Shown one piece after another: positions 44,799 to 53,229 of a DNA stretch of 64,000 nt; within the stretch, counting starts at the first letter, position 1; every line of letters starts with the position of its first letter. Origin of the DNA: Nioella nitratireducens (GTDB taxonomy: Bacteria > Pseudomonadota > Alphaproteobacteria > Rhodobacterales > Rhodobacteraceae); assembly GCF_001879715.1 (NCBI RefSeq), contig NZ_MNBW01000009.1, positions 1-64,000 on the forward strand, in the 5' to 3' direction. The notes below the pieces were generated by a model. The model was given only the letters and a program-made list of their open reading frames with translations. It made no database searches and was not told the origin of the DNA. A program made the position numbers and the translations under genes.

Positions 44799-46379
44799 TC
44801 AGTAGCCAAGCGCGCAGCCGTCTTTGCGAGGGTCGGACGCGCCCTGCAACTGACCGGTCTTCGCGTCGATGCGGATGGCCTGCGCGCCGCCGATGGGGCC
44901 GCCTGGCACGTGGGCCTGATGCCCCATGTCGATCAGCGCCTGAAGCACGCTCGGGTCATAACCCCGCTCGACCTTGAGCCCGGCCGGTTCCGAAAAGGCG
45001 CGCGGCGCGTCGATGGCGGCCTGCGGGTGCAAACCGAAATCGACCGTGTTGGTGACGAAGCGCGCATGCCCCGTCGCCTGATAGGCGCCCCCCATGACAC
45101 CGAAGGGCATCAGCGATCCATCCGACTCGCGTAACATGCCGGGGATGATCGTGTGCATCGGGCGCTTGCCACCGCCCGCCTCGTTCGGGTGCCCCTGTTC
45201 CAGCGAAAAGCCCGCGCCACGGTTGTGAAACAGGATGCCGAACGTGTCGCTGGCCAGCCCCGAGCCAAAGCCGTGGAAGATCGAGTAGATCAGCGACACC
45301 GCCATGCGGTCACGGTCGACCACGGTGATGTAGATCGTTTCCTTGTGCACCGACTCGGATAGCGCCTTGGGGTCGGCCATGGCCCGCTTGGGATCAATGA
45401 GCGCGGCAAGCGACTGTGCCGTTTCCGGGGCCAGCATATGGGCCAGCCGCGTGCAGTGATCGGCATCCGCGAGGAAGCGGTTTCGCGCATCATAGGCCAG
45501 CTTGGTGGCCTCTGCCTCGATATGCGCCCGCCCTGCACCGAACGGGTCCATCGAGGGCAGGTCGAAATGGGACAGGATGTTGGTCAGCAACATGGCGGTC
45601 GCGCCTTGGCCATTCGGGGGCAGTTCCACCAGTTCGGCCCCTTTGTAGCCATTGCGAAGCGGCGTGACATAGTCGCAGGCGGTGGCGGCAAAATCCGCTT
45701 CCGTATGGGGGCCGCCCAGTGCGTTCAGCGACGCAACCATATCCGCTGCAACTTCGCCTTCGTAGAACGCCTTGCGGCCATCGCGCGCGATGCGGCGCAA
45801 GACCTCGGCTTGCGCGGGCGAGCGAAAGACCTGCCCGGTGGTCGGGATCTGCCCGTTGATCAGGTAGTGGTCCTTGGCCACGCCCTGCAGGAACGGCCCG
45901 CTTTCCTGCAAGTCAAAGGCGACGCGGGGGGCAATCGGCACCCCCTCATCCGCGTAGCGGATGGCCGGGGCCAGCACTTCGGCCATGTCGAGCCGCCCCA
46001 TGTCGCCATGCAATCGGCAAAAGGCGTCGACGGCCCCCGGCACCGTGATGGCGGCGGCGTCGTGGATGGGCATGGTGGTATGGCCGGCATCGCGCAAAGC
46101 ATCGGCAGAGAGGCCCGCAGGCGCGCGGCCCGACCCGTTCAGACCCACGATCTCGTCGCTGTCGGGGCGCTTTACCAAGGCAAAGCAATCACCGCCGATC
46201 CCGGTCATCTGTGGTTCGCAAATACCTAGCAGGATGGCGGCGCCGATCGCCGCATCGACGGCGTTTCCGCCCGCTTCCAGCAGGGAAACGGCGGTCTTGG
46301 CGGCAAGTGGGTGAGAGGTGGCGCACATCCCGTTTTCTGCGAAAACGGCTGAGCGGCCCGGAAGGTGGAAATCTCGCAT
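44799..46379 (-). CDS. Gamma-glutamyltransferase family protein (YwrD-like)
   Basis: A 526-residue Ntn-hydrolase. The catalytic Thr aligns with the first Thr of the usual TTHYSVVD, here KETIYITVVDRD, so self-cleavage should occur at that Thr (about residue 344) but the second Thr and the His are changed. The subunit-joining and C-terminal motifs (GGAYQATGHARFV and PSVLQALIDMGH) are present. No signal peptide is visible, so it is probably cytoplasmic and may cleave amide or cephalosporin-type substrates rather than glutathione. It lies 11 bases upstream of the rhodanese gene on the same strand. Confidence 0.78.
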   Translation of the reverse strand: MRDFHLPGRSAVFAENGMCATSHPLAAKTAVSLLEAGGNAVDAAIGAAILLGICEPQMTGIGGDCFALVKRPDSDEIVGLNGSGRAPAGLSADALRDAGHTTMPIHDAAAITVPGAVDAFCRLHGDMGRLDMAEVLAPAIRYADEGVPIAPRVAFDLQESGPFLQGVAKDHYLINGQIPTTGQVFRSPAQAEVLRRIARDGRKAFYEGEVAADMVASLNALGGPHTEADFAATACDYVTPLRNGYKGAELVELPPNGQGATAMLLTNILSHFDLPSMDPFGAGRAHIEAEATKLAYDARNRFLADADHCTRLAHMLAPETAQSLAALIDPKRAMADPKALSESVHKETIYITVVDRDRMAVSLIYSIFHGFGSGLASDTFGILFHNRGAGFSLEQGHPNEAGGGKRPMHTIIPGMLRESDGSLMPFGVMGGAYQATGHARFVTNTVDFGLHPQAAIDAPRAFSEPAGLKVERGYDPSVLQALIDMGHQAHVPGGPIGGAQAIRIDAKTGQLQGASDPRKDGCALGY

Positions 46380-46608
46380 GGCTGTCCCTTGGTCTTGTTT
46401 GGGCACAGCCTAGGGTTTTCCGCTCCGGTGGCAAGAGCAGCAAGGACCTCGGCATCGCGCCACTGGGTGGGGGCTTAGGGACACGACACCGAGGGAAGCC
46501 ATTGCAGCTACCCCCCCGTTGTCCTTGAGATTCCCGGCATGGATGCGGAGCAATTGCGGCGATTTCTTGAGTGGTTAACGCCTATGCGCAACGATCCCGC
46601 GCCTCGCG

Positions 46609-47106
46609 TCAGATTGTTTCTGAAGCAAGGTCAATCCCAAGACTCACCCGGTTCAAATCGCCGTCCCGTTGGTAGGTGAGCAGATCCGACATGTCGTGGA
46701 TCAACCCCCAGCCGAACCCGCCCTCGGGCAAATCGCCAAGGGCCATCTCCTCGGGGGTGTAGCGCCGGGCCCCGGGCAGATGTCCATTCGGCATCGGGGC
46801 ACCTTGGTCGGTGATCGTGCAAAAAATCCAGCCGTCGCGCACCGACAGGTCCAGGCTGATTGGCCCGCCGCCCCGATCGGCATAGGCGTGCTCGACCACG
46901 TTGTTCAGGATTTCGGCCAGCACCAGTTCCAGCATGAACAGCTTTTCGATGGGAAGACCCAGTTGCGTCAGCGTCTGGTTCAGACCGACAAGCTCAAGGC
47001 TCACCTCTTCGGCGCATGCCTCGAACCGTCTGCGCCAATCCCAGCCAAGCGTGCGGTGCGGTGGTGGCGCGCCCTCTCGAAGATGGAGAAGGTCCATGGG
47101 AGTCAT
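46609..47106 (-). CDS. Anti-sigma-factor-type ATP-binding kinase (RsbW/HATPase fold)
   Basis: A 165-residue GHKL ATP-binding domain without a histidine kinase domain. The N-box is ELVLAEILNNVVEHAY, the D-box is ITDQGAPMPN and the G-box is GGFGWGLIHDMSD. Such proteins phosphorylate an STAS partner and bind a sigma factor or other target. Its ATG overlaps the stop of the STAS gene (ATGA), so the two form a pair. No sigma factor or PP2C phosphatase gene is next to it. Confidence 0.82.
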   Translation of the reverse strand: MTPMDLLHLREGAPPPHRTLGWDWRRRFEACAEEVSLELVGLNQTLTQLGLPIEKLFMLELVLAEILNNVVEHAYADRGGGPISLDLSVRDGWIFCTITDQGAPMPNGHLPGARRYTPEEMALGDLPEGGFGWGLIHDMSDLLTYQRDGDLNRVSLGIDLASETI

Positions 47107-47453
47107 GCCGCCGAGGCGTTTCCATGCGTGGCCAAGGCATCGTCGACGTTGGCGTGAATCGGAAAAACCGCGTTCATCCGTGTCAGCCGCATGACCTTGT
47201 CGACGGCCGGGGACAGGCCGGACAGGATCAAGGGCCGCTCTGCGCCCAGCAACTTGCGGGCGGCGACGACGGCCCCAAGCCCGGAACTGTCCAGAAAAAC
47301 CACGTTTTGCAGGTCAAGCACCACCGGCCCCGACCAGTCGCGGATCAAATCGCGGAAGCTGTCCTTGAACTGGATGGCGACAGAGGCATCAATTCGGTCC
47401 GGCACCACGTGCAGCACGGCCACGGTCTGTTTTTCTTCGAAAGTGATCTCCAT
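47103..47453 (-). CDS. STAS-domain anti-sigma factor antagonist
   Basis: A 116-residue STAS protein (SpoIIAA/RsbV type) with VVFLDSSGLGAVVAARKLL, where the second Ser of DSSGLG (about residue 57) is the expected phosphorylation site. It should bind the ATP-binding kinase encoded right after it. AAAGGAC lies 9 bases before the ATG at 47451-47453; a longer open start at 47471 is less likely. The pair may control a sigma factor or a phosphatase encoded elsewhere. Confidence 0.85.
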   Translation of the reverse strand: MEITFEEKQTVAVLHVVPDRIDASVAIQFKDSFRDLIRDWSGPVVLDLQNVVFLDSSGLGAVVAARKLLGAERPLILSGLSPAVDKVMRLTRMNAVFPIHANVDDALATHGNASAA

Positions 47454-47545
47454 ACGGGGCTGTCCTTTCACTCCTTGACGAAGACCCTAGACGCCAATCC
47501 TTTCCAAACGGTATCCATGGCCTTGGACAAAGACGGGAGAATTTT

Positions 47546-48724
47546 ATGGACAACGTGGTGATCTGCGGGGCGTCCCGAACGCCCATGGGCGGTTTTCAGG
47601 GGGCGTTCACGGCGGTGACCGCCGCAGAGCTTGGCGGGGCGGCGATCAAGGCCGCGCTTGGCCAGTCGGGCGCCGCACCCGCCGATGTGCAAGAGCTTCT
47701 GATGGGTTGTGTCCTGCCCGCGGGTCAGGGGCAGGCCCCGGCGCGGCAGGCCGGGTTCAAGGCCGGGCTTGGTCAGGAGGTGCCGGCCACCACGCTGAAC
47801 AAGATGTGCGGTTCGGGCATGAAGGCGGCGATGATCGCCCATGATCAACTGGCGCTTGGCCAGACCGACCTGATGGTCGCGGGCGGGATGGAGAGCATGA
47901 CCAACGCCCCCTACCTGCTGCCCCAGATGCGCGGCGGTGCCCGGTTGGGGCATGGTCAGACCATCGACCACATGTTCCTCGACGGGCTGGAAGACGCCTA
48001 TGACAAGGGCCGCCTGATGGGCACGTTTGCCGAGGATTGCGCCGAAACCTACCAATTCACCCGACAGGCACAGGACGACTACGCGCTCGCCTCGCTCTCG
48101 CGTGCGCTGGAGGCACAGGAAAGCGGTGCCTTCGCCGATGAGATCGTACCCTTCACGGTCTCGACCCGCAAGGGTGAGGTGCTGGTAAGTATCGACGAAC
48201 AGCCCGCGCAGGCTCGGCCCGAGAAAATTCCGCAGCTCAAGCCCGCCTTCCGCAAGGACGGTACGGTCACACCCGCCAACTCGTCCTCCATTTCCGATGG
48301 CGCTGCCGCCCTCGTCATGGCGGGCGAAAGCGTGGCCGAGGCCAAGGGCCTGCCGATCCGCGCGCGCATCCTCGGCCATGCCAGCCACGCACAGGAACCG
48401 GGGTGGTTCACCACCGCGCCCGTCCCGGCCGCCGAAAAGCTGCTGGCCCGCCTTGGCTGGTCCAAGGACGATGTCGACCTGTGGGAAGTGAACGAGGCCT
48501 TCGCCGTGGTGCCGATGGTGTTCATGCACAAGATGGGCCTGCCCCATGACAAGGTGAACGTGAACGGCGGCGCCTGCGCGCTCGGCCACCCGATCGGGGC
48601 CTCTGGCGCGCGGATCATGGTGACGCTGTTGAACGCGCTGGAAAAGCGGGGCCTCAAGCGCGGTATTGCGGCCATTTGCATCGGTGGTGGCGAAGGCACC
48701 GCTATCGCCATCGAACGCCCCTGA
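47546..48724 (+). CDS. Acetyl-CoA acetyltransferase (thiolase)
   Basis: A 392-residue thiolase, biosynthetic (PhaA/AtoB) or degradative type. The nucleophile Cys88 is in TTLNKMCGSGMKA, the second catalytic residues are His348 (GGACALGHPIG) and Cys378 (CIGGGEGTA). The length fits AtoB-type tetrameric enzymes, which make or cleave acetoacetyl-CoA. It stands alone. The repeat copy B follows its stop directly. Confidence 0.92.
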   Translation: MDNVVICGASRTPMGGFQGAFTAVTAAELGGAAIKAALGQSGAAPADVQELLMGCVLPAGQGQAPARQAGFKAGLGQEVPATTLNKMCGSGMKAAMIAHDQLALGQTDLMVAGGMESMTNAPYLLPQMRGGARLGHGQTIDHMFLDGLEDAYDKGRLMGTFAEDCAETYQFTRQAQDDYALASLSRALEAQESGAFADEIVPFTVSTRKGEVLVSIDEQPAQARPEKIPQLKPAFRKDGTVTPANSSSISDGAAALVMAGESVAEAKGLPIRARILGHASHAQEPGWFTTAPVPAAEKLLARLGWSKDDVDLWEVNEAFAVVPMVFMHKMGLPHDKVNVNGGACALGHPIGASGARIMVTLLNALEKRGLKRGIAAICIGGGEGTAIAIERP

Positions 48725-48808
48725 TCCTTTCTTCTTGGTCCAAATACTTCAGGGGGGTGCGGGGGGAGGATCCCCCCGCGGATCGACGCGCGGAACGCGC
48801 GGCGATCC
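48725..48808 (-). repeat. Conserved intergenic hairpin repeat, copy B, with an added palindrome
   Basis: Read on the minus strand, a GGGGGG/CCCCCC hairpin with a 5-base loop (48761-48777) is followed by a tail that includes CCCCCCTGAAGTATTTGG and CCAAGAAGAAAGG, matching copy A at 34895. A second, nested palindrome (GGATCG at 48780-48785 with CGATCC at 48803-48808, with GCGCG/CGCGC inside) lies next to it. It separates the thiolase and msrC genes. Confidence 0.65.
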
Positions 48809-48832
48809 CCTCTGACAAGAACCGGAACGCCC

Positions 48833-49285
48833 ATGCCCCTCGACTACACCACCCTCGCCAAAACCATCGCCGCCCTGACCCACGGCGAAACCGACGAGGT
48901 CGCCCTGATGGCCACGCTGGCCTGCGAAATCCACCATGCCGACGAGCGGTTTGACTGGACAGGCTTTTACCGGGTGACAGAGCCGGGACTGCTCAAGATC
49001 GGGCCCTATCAGGGCGGGCATGGCTGCCTGCAAATCCCGTTTTCGCGCGGCGTTTGTGGTGCTGCGGCCCGCACCGGCGAGGCGCAGCTTGTTCCCGATG
49101 TCGAGGCTTTCCCCGGCCATATCGCCTGCGCCTCTTCCACCCGGTCGGAATTGGTGCTGCCGGTCTGGAACGCGGCGGGCGCGGTGATCGCGGTTCTCGA
49201 TATCGACAGCAACAGGCCCGACGCGTTCACGCAAGAGGATGCCGATGGGCTGTCCGGGATTCTGGCCGCGACCTTCGCGGAGTAA
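48833..49285 (+). CDS. msrC: GAF-domain free methionine-(R)-sulfoxide reductase
   Basis: A 150-residue GAF-domain enzyme that reduces free Met-R-sulfoxide. It has IGPYQGGHGCLQIPF, RGVCGAAA, VPDVEAFPGHIACASSTRSELVLPV, with the three redox Cys (65, 75, 99) of the fRMsr family. The Asp usually after HIAC is Ala here (residue 100). It has no signal peptide, so it is cytoplasmic. The start ATG is 48833. Confidence 0.85.
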   Translation: MPLDYTTLAKTIAALTHGETDEVALMATLACEIHHADERFDWTGFYRVTEPGLLKIGPYQGGHGCLQIPFSRGVCGAAARTGEAQLVPDVEAFPGHIACASSTRSELVLPVWNAAGAVIAVLDIDSNRPDAFTQEDADGLSGILAATFAE

Positions 49286-49405
49286 AGCGGCCTGCCGATG
49301 CAGACCGCTTTGAGCCTGGCGTTCCCAACCCGACGCAAGATGCCCGCCCTGCACCTATTGCCGCCCTGCGCGAAACAGCGGTCGCCGCGCGCCGGGTGGC
49401 GAGCC

Positions 49406-50572
49406 CTAGCGGTGCGGTAGCGGCACGATCTCGGCTTCGTCCTTTGGGCCAAGCTCTTCGAAATCGAAACTGTCCAGCCGGGTGGCGCGTTTGCCCGCAC
49501 GCTCGGCGGCGGTGCTGATGTCGTCGATATCCTTGCGTGCCTGCCCGAAATGGGTGCTCAGCTTGCCGACCCGCTCGACCACCAGTTCCACGTCCCGATG
49601 CAGCATCGCCAGTTGCTTGCGGATCGCGCCAGCCTGTTCGCGCATCCGCGCGTCCTTCAGCACCGCGCGCATCGTGTTCAGCGTCGCCATGCAGGTGGTT
49701 GGCGAGACGATCCAGACCCGCGCGGAAAACCCCTCGCGCACCAGTTCGGGGAAATTGGCGTGCAGTTCGGCATAGACCGCTTCCGACGGCAGGAACATCA
49801 GCGCGCCATCGGCGGTTTCGCCGTCAAGGATGTAGCGTTCGGAAATCGCCTTGATATGCCCGCGCACGGCCACCCGCAGGGCACGGGCCGCCTCTTCCGT
49901 TTCCCGCGCGGTCTTGGCCCGTCGCAGCGCCTCATAGGGTTCCAGCGGAAACTTGGAATCGATCACGATCGGCCCCGGCGGGTTCGGAAGGTGGATCAGG
50001 CAATCGGCTCGCTTGCCGTTTGACAGAGTCGCCTGAAAGCGGAAGCTGTCCGGTGGCAACGCCTTTTGCACGATGTCGTTGAGTTGGATTTCCCCGAAGG
50101 CCCCGCGCGTCTGCTTGTTTGACAGGATGTCCTGCAACCCCAACACATCGCCTGAAAGTTTTTCGATATTCGCCTGCGCCTTGTCGATCTGTTCCAGCCG
50201 CTGCTGCAATTCGCCAAGGCTGCGTGCTGTCCGGGTCGAGGTGCCATGCAGCGTTTCGCCCATGCTCTTTTGCACCTCTTCCAGACGCCGCTCCATCGTT
50301 TCCAGCATCTGCGCCTGCGCCTTGGCCTGCAATTCGCTGACATGGGTGATGCCGCCCGCCAGATGATGCTGCCCGTCCGAGATGCCCTGAACCCGGTCGC
50401 CAAGCGCACCGATCTGCTGTGCCAGCGGCGTCACCACCTGCGCCGCCCGGTTCGCTGCCGCCAACGAGCGAAGGACAAGGACCACCAGCAAGACAAAGGC
50501 GAGAAGGCCCCCCGCCGCAAACAGCGTGATTGGGTCGGTTAAATTGATGGTCATTTGTCCAAGTTCGATCAT
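49406..50572 (-). CDS. rmuC: DNA recombination protein RmuC
   Basis: A 388-residue protein with an N-terminal membrane helix (about 15-34), a long coiled-coil part (about 50-150) and a C-terminal nuclease-like domain (GAFGEIQLNDIVQKALP, IVIDSKFPLEPYEAL, GALMFLPSEAVYAEL, VSPTTCMATLNTM). It limits recombination at inverted repeats in E. coli. Its ATG overlaps the mutL stop by four bases, so both are in one transcript. Confidence 0.9.
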   Translation of the reverse strand: MIELGQMTINLTDPITLFAAGGLLAFVLLVVLVLRSLAAANRAAQVVTPLAQQIGALGDRVQGISDGQHHLAGGITHVSELQAKAQAQMLETMERRLEEVQKSMGETLHGTSTRTARSLGELQQRLEQIDKAQANIEKLSGDVLGLQDILSNKQTRGAFGEIQLNDIVQKALPPDSFRFQATLSNGKRADCLIHLPNPPGPIVIDSKFPLEPYEALRRAKTARETEEAARALRVAVRGHIKAISERYILDGETADGALMFLPSEAVYAELHANFPELVREGFSARVWIVSPTTCMATLNTMRAVLKDARMREQAGAIRKQLAMLHRDVELVVERVGKLSTHFGQARKDIDDISTAAERAGKRATRLDSFDFEELGPKDEAEIVPLPHR

Positions 50573-52461
50573 GTGCGCCCGAAGAGCCGTTCGATATCAG
50601 AGAGTTTCAGCTCCACATAGGTGGGCCGTCCATGGTTGCACTGGCCGGAATGCGGTGTTGCCTCCATCTCGCGCAAGAGGGCGTTCATTTCCTCGGCGCG
50701 CATTCGCCGACCCGACCGGATCGAGCCATGGCAGGCCACGCGCGACAGGATCGCCTCGATCCGGGCCTGCACTGTCAGGCTCTCGCCCAGATCATACAAC
50801 TCGTCGAGGATGTCTTTCAGCATCGCTTCTGCATTCACCGGGCCAAGGATCGCCGGCGTTGCCTGCACGGCGACCGTGCCCGGCCCGAACGGTTCCAGCA
50901 TCAGCCCGAGCCGCCCCAGATCTTCTGCAAGATCCAGCAGCCGCGCGGCGTCATCTTCGCCAAGCGTCACGATCTCGGGGATCAGCAGCGCCTGCGCCGC
51001 CCCCCCGTTGTCCGCCATCTGCCGCTTGAGCCTTTCATAGACCAACCGCTCATGCGCCGCGTGCTGATCGACGATGACCATGCCAGTTTCGGTCTGCGCA
51101 ATGATGTAGTTTTCATGGACCTGTGCCCGGGCGGCGCCGAGCGGGTTTTGCGTGGCGTCGTCGGTATCCGGCCCGGTATCTTCGACCCGTGCCGAACTGG
51201 GGGCGAAGCTCTCCCCCGGGCCTTCTGCAAAGCCGCCGCTCCGGACCGCGCCGGAAAAGCCGGGTTGCGCCGGGGCCTGCCACGCGGCAGCGGCCCGCAG
51301 GGTCGACTGCGCGGGACGTTCCATCTGGTACACGCGCGCCGGGCCTTGTGGGCCCGCGGATGGTTCTGGCCGGAAAGCGCCCAACGTGGCCTGCGCGACC
51401 GTGGTCGAGGCGCGGTGCCCGGCCTCGGCCAGGGCGTGGCGCAGCGCCGACACGATCAGCCCCCGCACAACGCCCGGCTCGCGGAACCGCACTTCGGCCT
51501 TGGCTGGGTGGACGTTCACATCGACCCGCTCTGGCGGGCAGCCGACGAAGAGCGCCACGGCCGGGTGGCGGTCACGGCCGAGGAAATCGGCATAGGCCCC
51601 GCGCAGCGCCCCGCCAAGCAGCTTGTCCCGCACCGGGCGCCCGTTGACGAACAGGTATTGCGAGGTCGCGGCGCCCCGCGAATAGGTGGGCAGGGCAGCA
51701 TAGCCGATCAGCCGCACCCCGTCGCGTTCGGCGTCGATGGGCAACGCGTTCTCGGTGAATTCGCGCCCCATGATCCGGCCAAGCCGACTGCCGAGAGCCT
51801 CGAAGAGATCGCCCGTCTCGGCATCGGCCCGAAAGACGGTGCGGTCATTGCCATCCGAGACATCCCGAAGCGAGAAGCCAATCGCCGGCTCGGCCATCGC
51901 CAGCCGTTTCACCACGTCGGTTATGGCCTGCATTTCCGCTCGGTCCGTGCGCAGGAACTTGAGCCGCGCAGGCGTTGCGAAGAACAGATCGCGCAGTTCC
52001 ACCACCGTGCCTTCGCTGAGGGCTGCCGGCCGAATAACGGAATGCCTGCCGCCAGTTACGGCAATCACATGCGCCTCCGACCCCGCCGCCCGACTGGTAA
52101 TCACCAACCGCCCCACCGCCCCGAGGGAGGGGAGGGCTTCGCCTCGGAAGCCGAAGCTGTGGATGTTCAACAGGTCGCTGCCGTCGATCTTGGATGTCGC
52201 ATGGCGGGCCAGGGCGAGCGGCAAATCGTCCGGTCCCATGCCGCACCCGTTATCGGTGACACGGATCAGGCCTTTGCCGCCATGCGCGACGTCCACGGAA
52301 ATCCGGGTCGCGCCGGAATCTATTGCGTTTTCAACAAGTTCCTTGACAGCTGACGCGGGCCGTTCGACCACCTCGCCGGCCGCGATGCGGTTGATCAGCG
52401 TCTCGTCGAGCTGCCGGATGCCCCGCCGGGCGTCGCTTATCTTGGGGTCAGGAATAGCCAT
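50569..52461 (-). CDS. mutL: DNA mismatch repair protein MutL
   Basis: A 630-residue MutL. The GHKL ATPase has ELVENAIDSGATRI, DNGCGM and HSFGFRGEALPSLGAVG; the C-terminal dimerisation domain carries the latent endonuclease motif DQHAAHERLVYE with ACHGSIRSG and CNHGRPT, so it can nick DNA on its own as in organisms without MutH. A Pro/Ala/Gly-rich linker (about 340-430) joins them. It is read toward rmuC, and its upstream side faces the 11-bp repeat array. Confidence 0.95.
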   Translation of the reverse strand: MAIPDPKISDARRGIRQLDETLINRIAAGEVVERPASAVKELVENAIDSGATRISVDVAHGGKGLIRVTDNGCGMGPDDLPLALARHATSKIDGSDLLNIHSFGFRGEALPSLGAVGRLVITSRAAGSEAHVIAVTGGRHSVIRPAALSEGTVVELRDLFFATPARLKFLRTDRAEMQAITDVVKRLAMAEPAIGFSLRDVSDGNDRTVFRADAETGDLFEALGSRLGRIMGREFTENALPIDAERDGVRLIGYAALPTYSRGAATSQYLFVNGRPVRDKLLGGALRGAYADFLGRDRHPAVALFVGCPPERVDVNVHPAKAEVRFREPGVVRGLIVSALRHALAEAGHRASTTVAQATLGAFRPEPSAGPQGPARVYQMERPAQSTLRAAAAWQAPAQPGFSGAVRSGGFAEGPGESFAPSSARVEDTGPDTDDATQNPLGAARAQVHENYIIAQTETGMVIVDQHAAHERLVYERLKRQMADNGGAAQALLIPEIVTLGEDDAARLLDLAEDLGRLGLMLEPFGPGTVAVQATPAILGPVNAEAMLKDILDELYDLGESLTVQARIEAILSRVACHGSIRSGRRMRAEEMNALLREMEATPHSGQCNHGRPTYVELKLSDIERLFGRT

Positions 52462-52545
52462 GCTACAAGGGATAGCACGTCCCCGCTCGATTCGGAAACG
52501 CCCCCGCGCCGCTGCCGATGTCGCAAAACGGGCCTGTCACCCCCG

Positions 52546-52589
52546 GTACACCGTCCGTACACCCCCGGTACACCGGGCGTACACCGTCC
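52546..52589 (+). repeat. Four tandem 11-bp direct repeats (GTACACC-N4)
   Basis: GTACACCGTCC, GTACACCCCCG, GTACACCGGGC and GTACACCGTCC follow each other without gaps at 52546, 52557, 52568 and 52579; a partial degenerate unit (TGTCACCCCCG) precedes them at 52535. The 11-bp period puts all cores on one face of the helix, as for a cooperative DNA-binding protein. The array lies in the divergent mutL/DUF4415 promoter gap, 85 bases from mutL and 74 from the DUF4415 start. Confidence 0.75.
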
Positions 52590-52662
52590 GCGCCGCTTTT
52601 CACCGAATTTTAGGAAAATCGTGCCAGTCTGCCCCGGACTTTCCCAACAAGAGGACCGGGCC

Positions 52663-53229
52663 ATGACCATGGATGGCACACCGCTGAGCAAGAGCCAGCG
52701 CGAACACCACCACTACCTGACCGACGCGCTGGCGCGGGTCGAGTTCGACATGCACCACCGCATCTGGATCAACCACCGGGTGCCACGCGGCTGGCGCGAA
52801 ATCGCCAATTCGCCCACCCCCGACAAACGCCGGGTGACCATCCGTCTGGATGAGGACGTGGTAAAGTTTTTCCGCAGCATGGGCCGCGACTACGGCCCCC
52901 GCATGAACGACGTGCTCAAGGGCTTCATGCACGCGAAACTGATGGGGCTGTTCAAGGGCGACGAGACCCTCGACCAGTTCCGGGAACAGGAAGAACACGG
53001 CCTGCCCGAGCGCCCCGGCTGGGGCCACACCGAAGACCAGATCGCCCGGATCGCACCATCAAACCATGGGATCAAACACCTAAGGCTACTCGCCGCTGCG
53101 CAGGTGGGATGCTCTTGGGACAACCGGGCATTCCATGCGTTCCTGGTGGCTGTCCTTTGCATCGCTTTCCAGCAGACGAGACGCGCACCATTGGCCCATT
53201 TCGCGATGTGGCAACAGCACCGTGCTTAG
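52663..53229 (+). CDS. DUF4415 / BrnA-type ribbon-helix-helix protein, orphan
   Basis: A 188-residue protein whose middle part (RRVTIRLDEDVVKFFRSMG...MNDVLKGFMHAKL, about residues 51-87) matches the DUF4415/BrnA fold, normally an antitoxin that autorepresses its operon. No BrnT toxin gene is adjacent. GAGG lies 8 bases before the ATG 52663; ATG 52669 is also possible. Past about residue 135 the frame overlaps the lacI gene on the other strand, and the extra C-terminus (HLRLLAAAQVGC...) is unlike the family; the original stop was probably lost when the sugar operon joined here. Confidence 0.7.
   Translation: MTMDGTPLSKSQREHHHYLTDALARVEFDMHHRIWINHRVPRGWREIANSPTPDKRRVTIRLDEDVVKFFRSMGRDYGPRMNDVLKGFMHAKLMGLFKGDETLDQFREQEEHGLPERPGWGHTEDQIARIAPSNHGIKHLRLLAAAQVGCSWDNRAFHAFLVAVLCIAFQQTRRAPLAHFAMWQQHRA

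Noticed and set aside
46539-46679. 46-codon plus-strand open frame (starts MDAEQLRRFLEWL) before and over the 3' end of the ATP-binding kinase gene
   Set aside because: No ribosome binding site, antisense overlap with the kinase gene for half its length, and no family recognised. A relic of a gene is possible but not supported.
52462-52662. BrnT-type toxin gene upstream of the DUF4415 gene
   Set aside because: The gap holds only the repeat array and promoter-like sequence, with no open frame of BrnT length on either strand; hence the protein is called an orphan.
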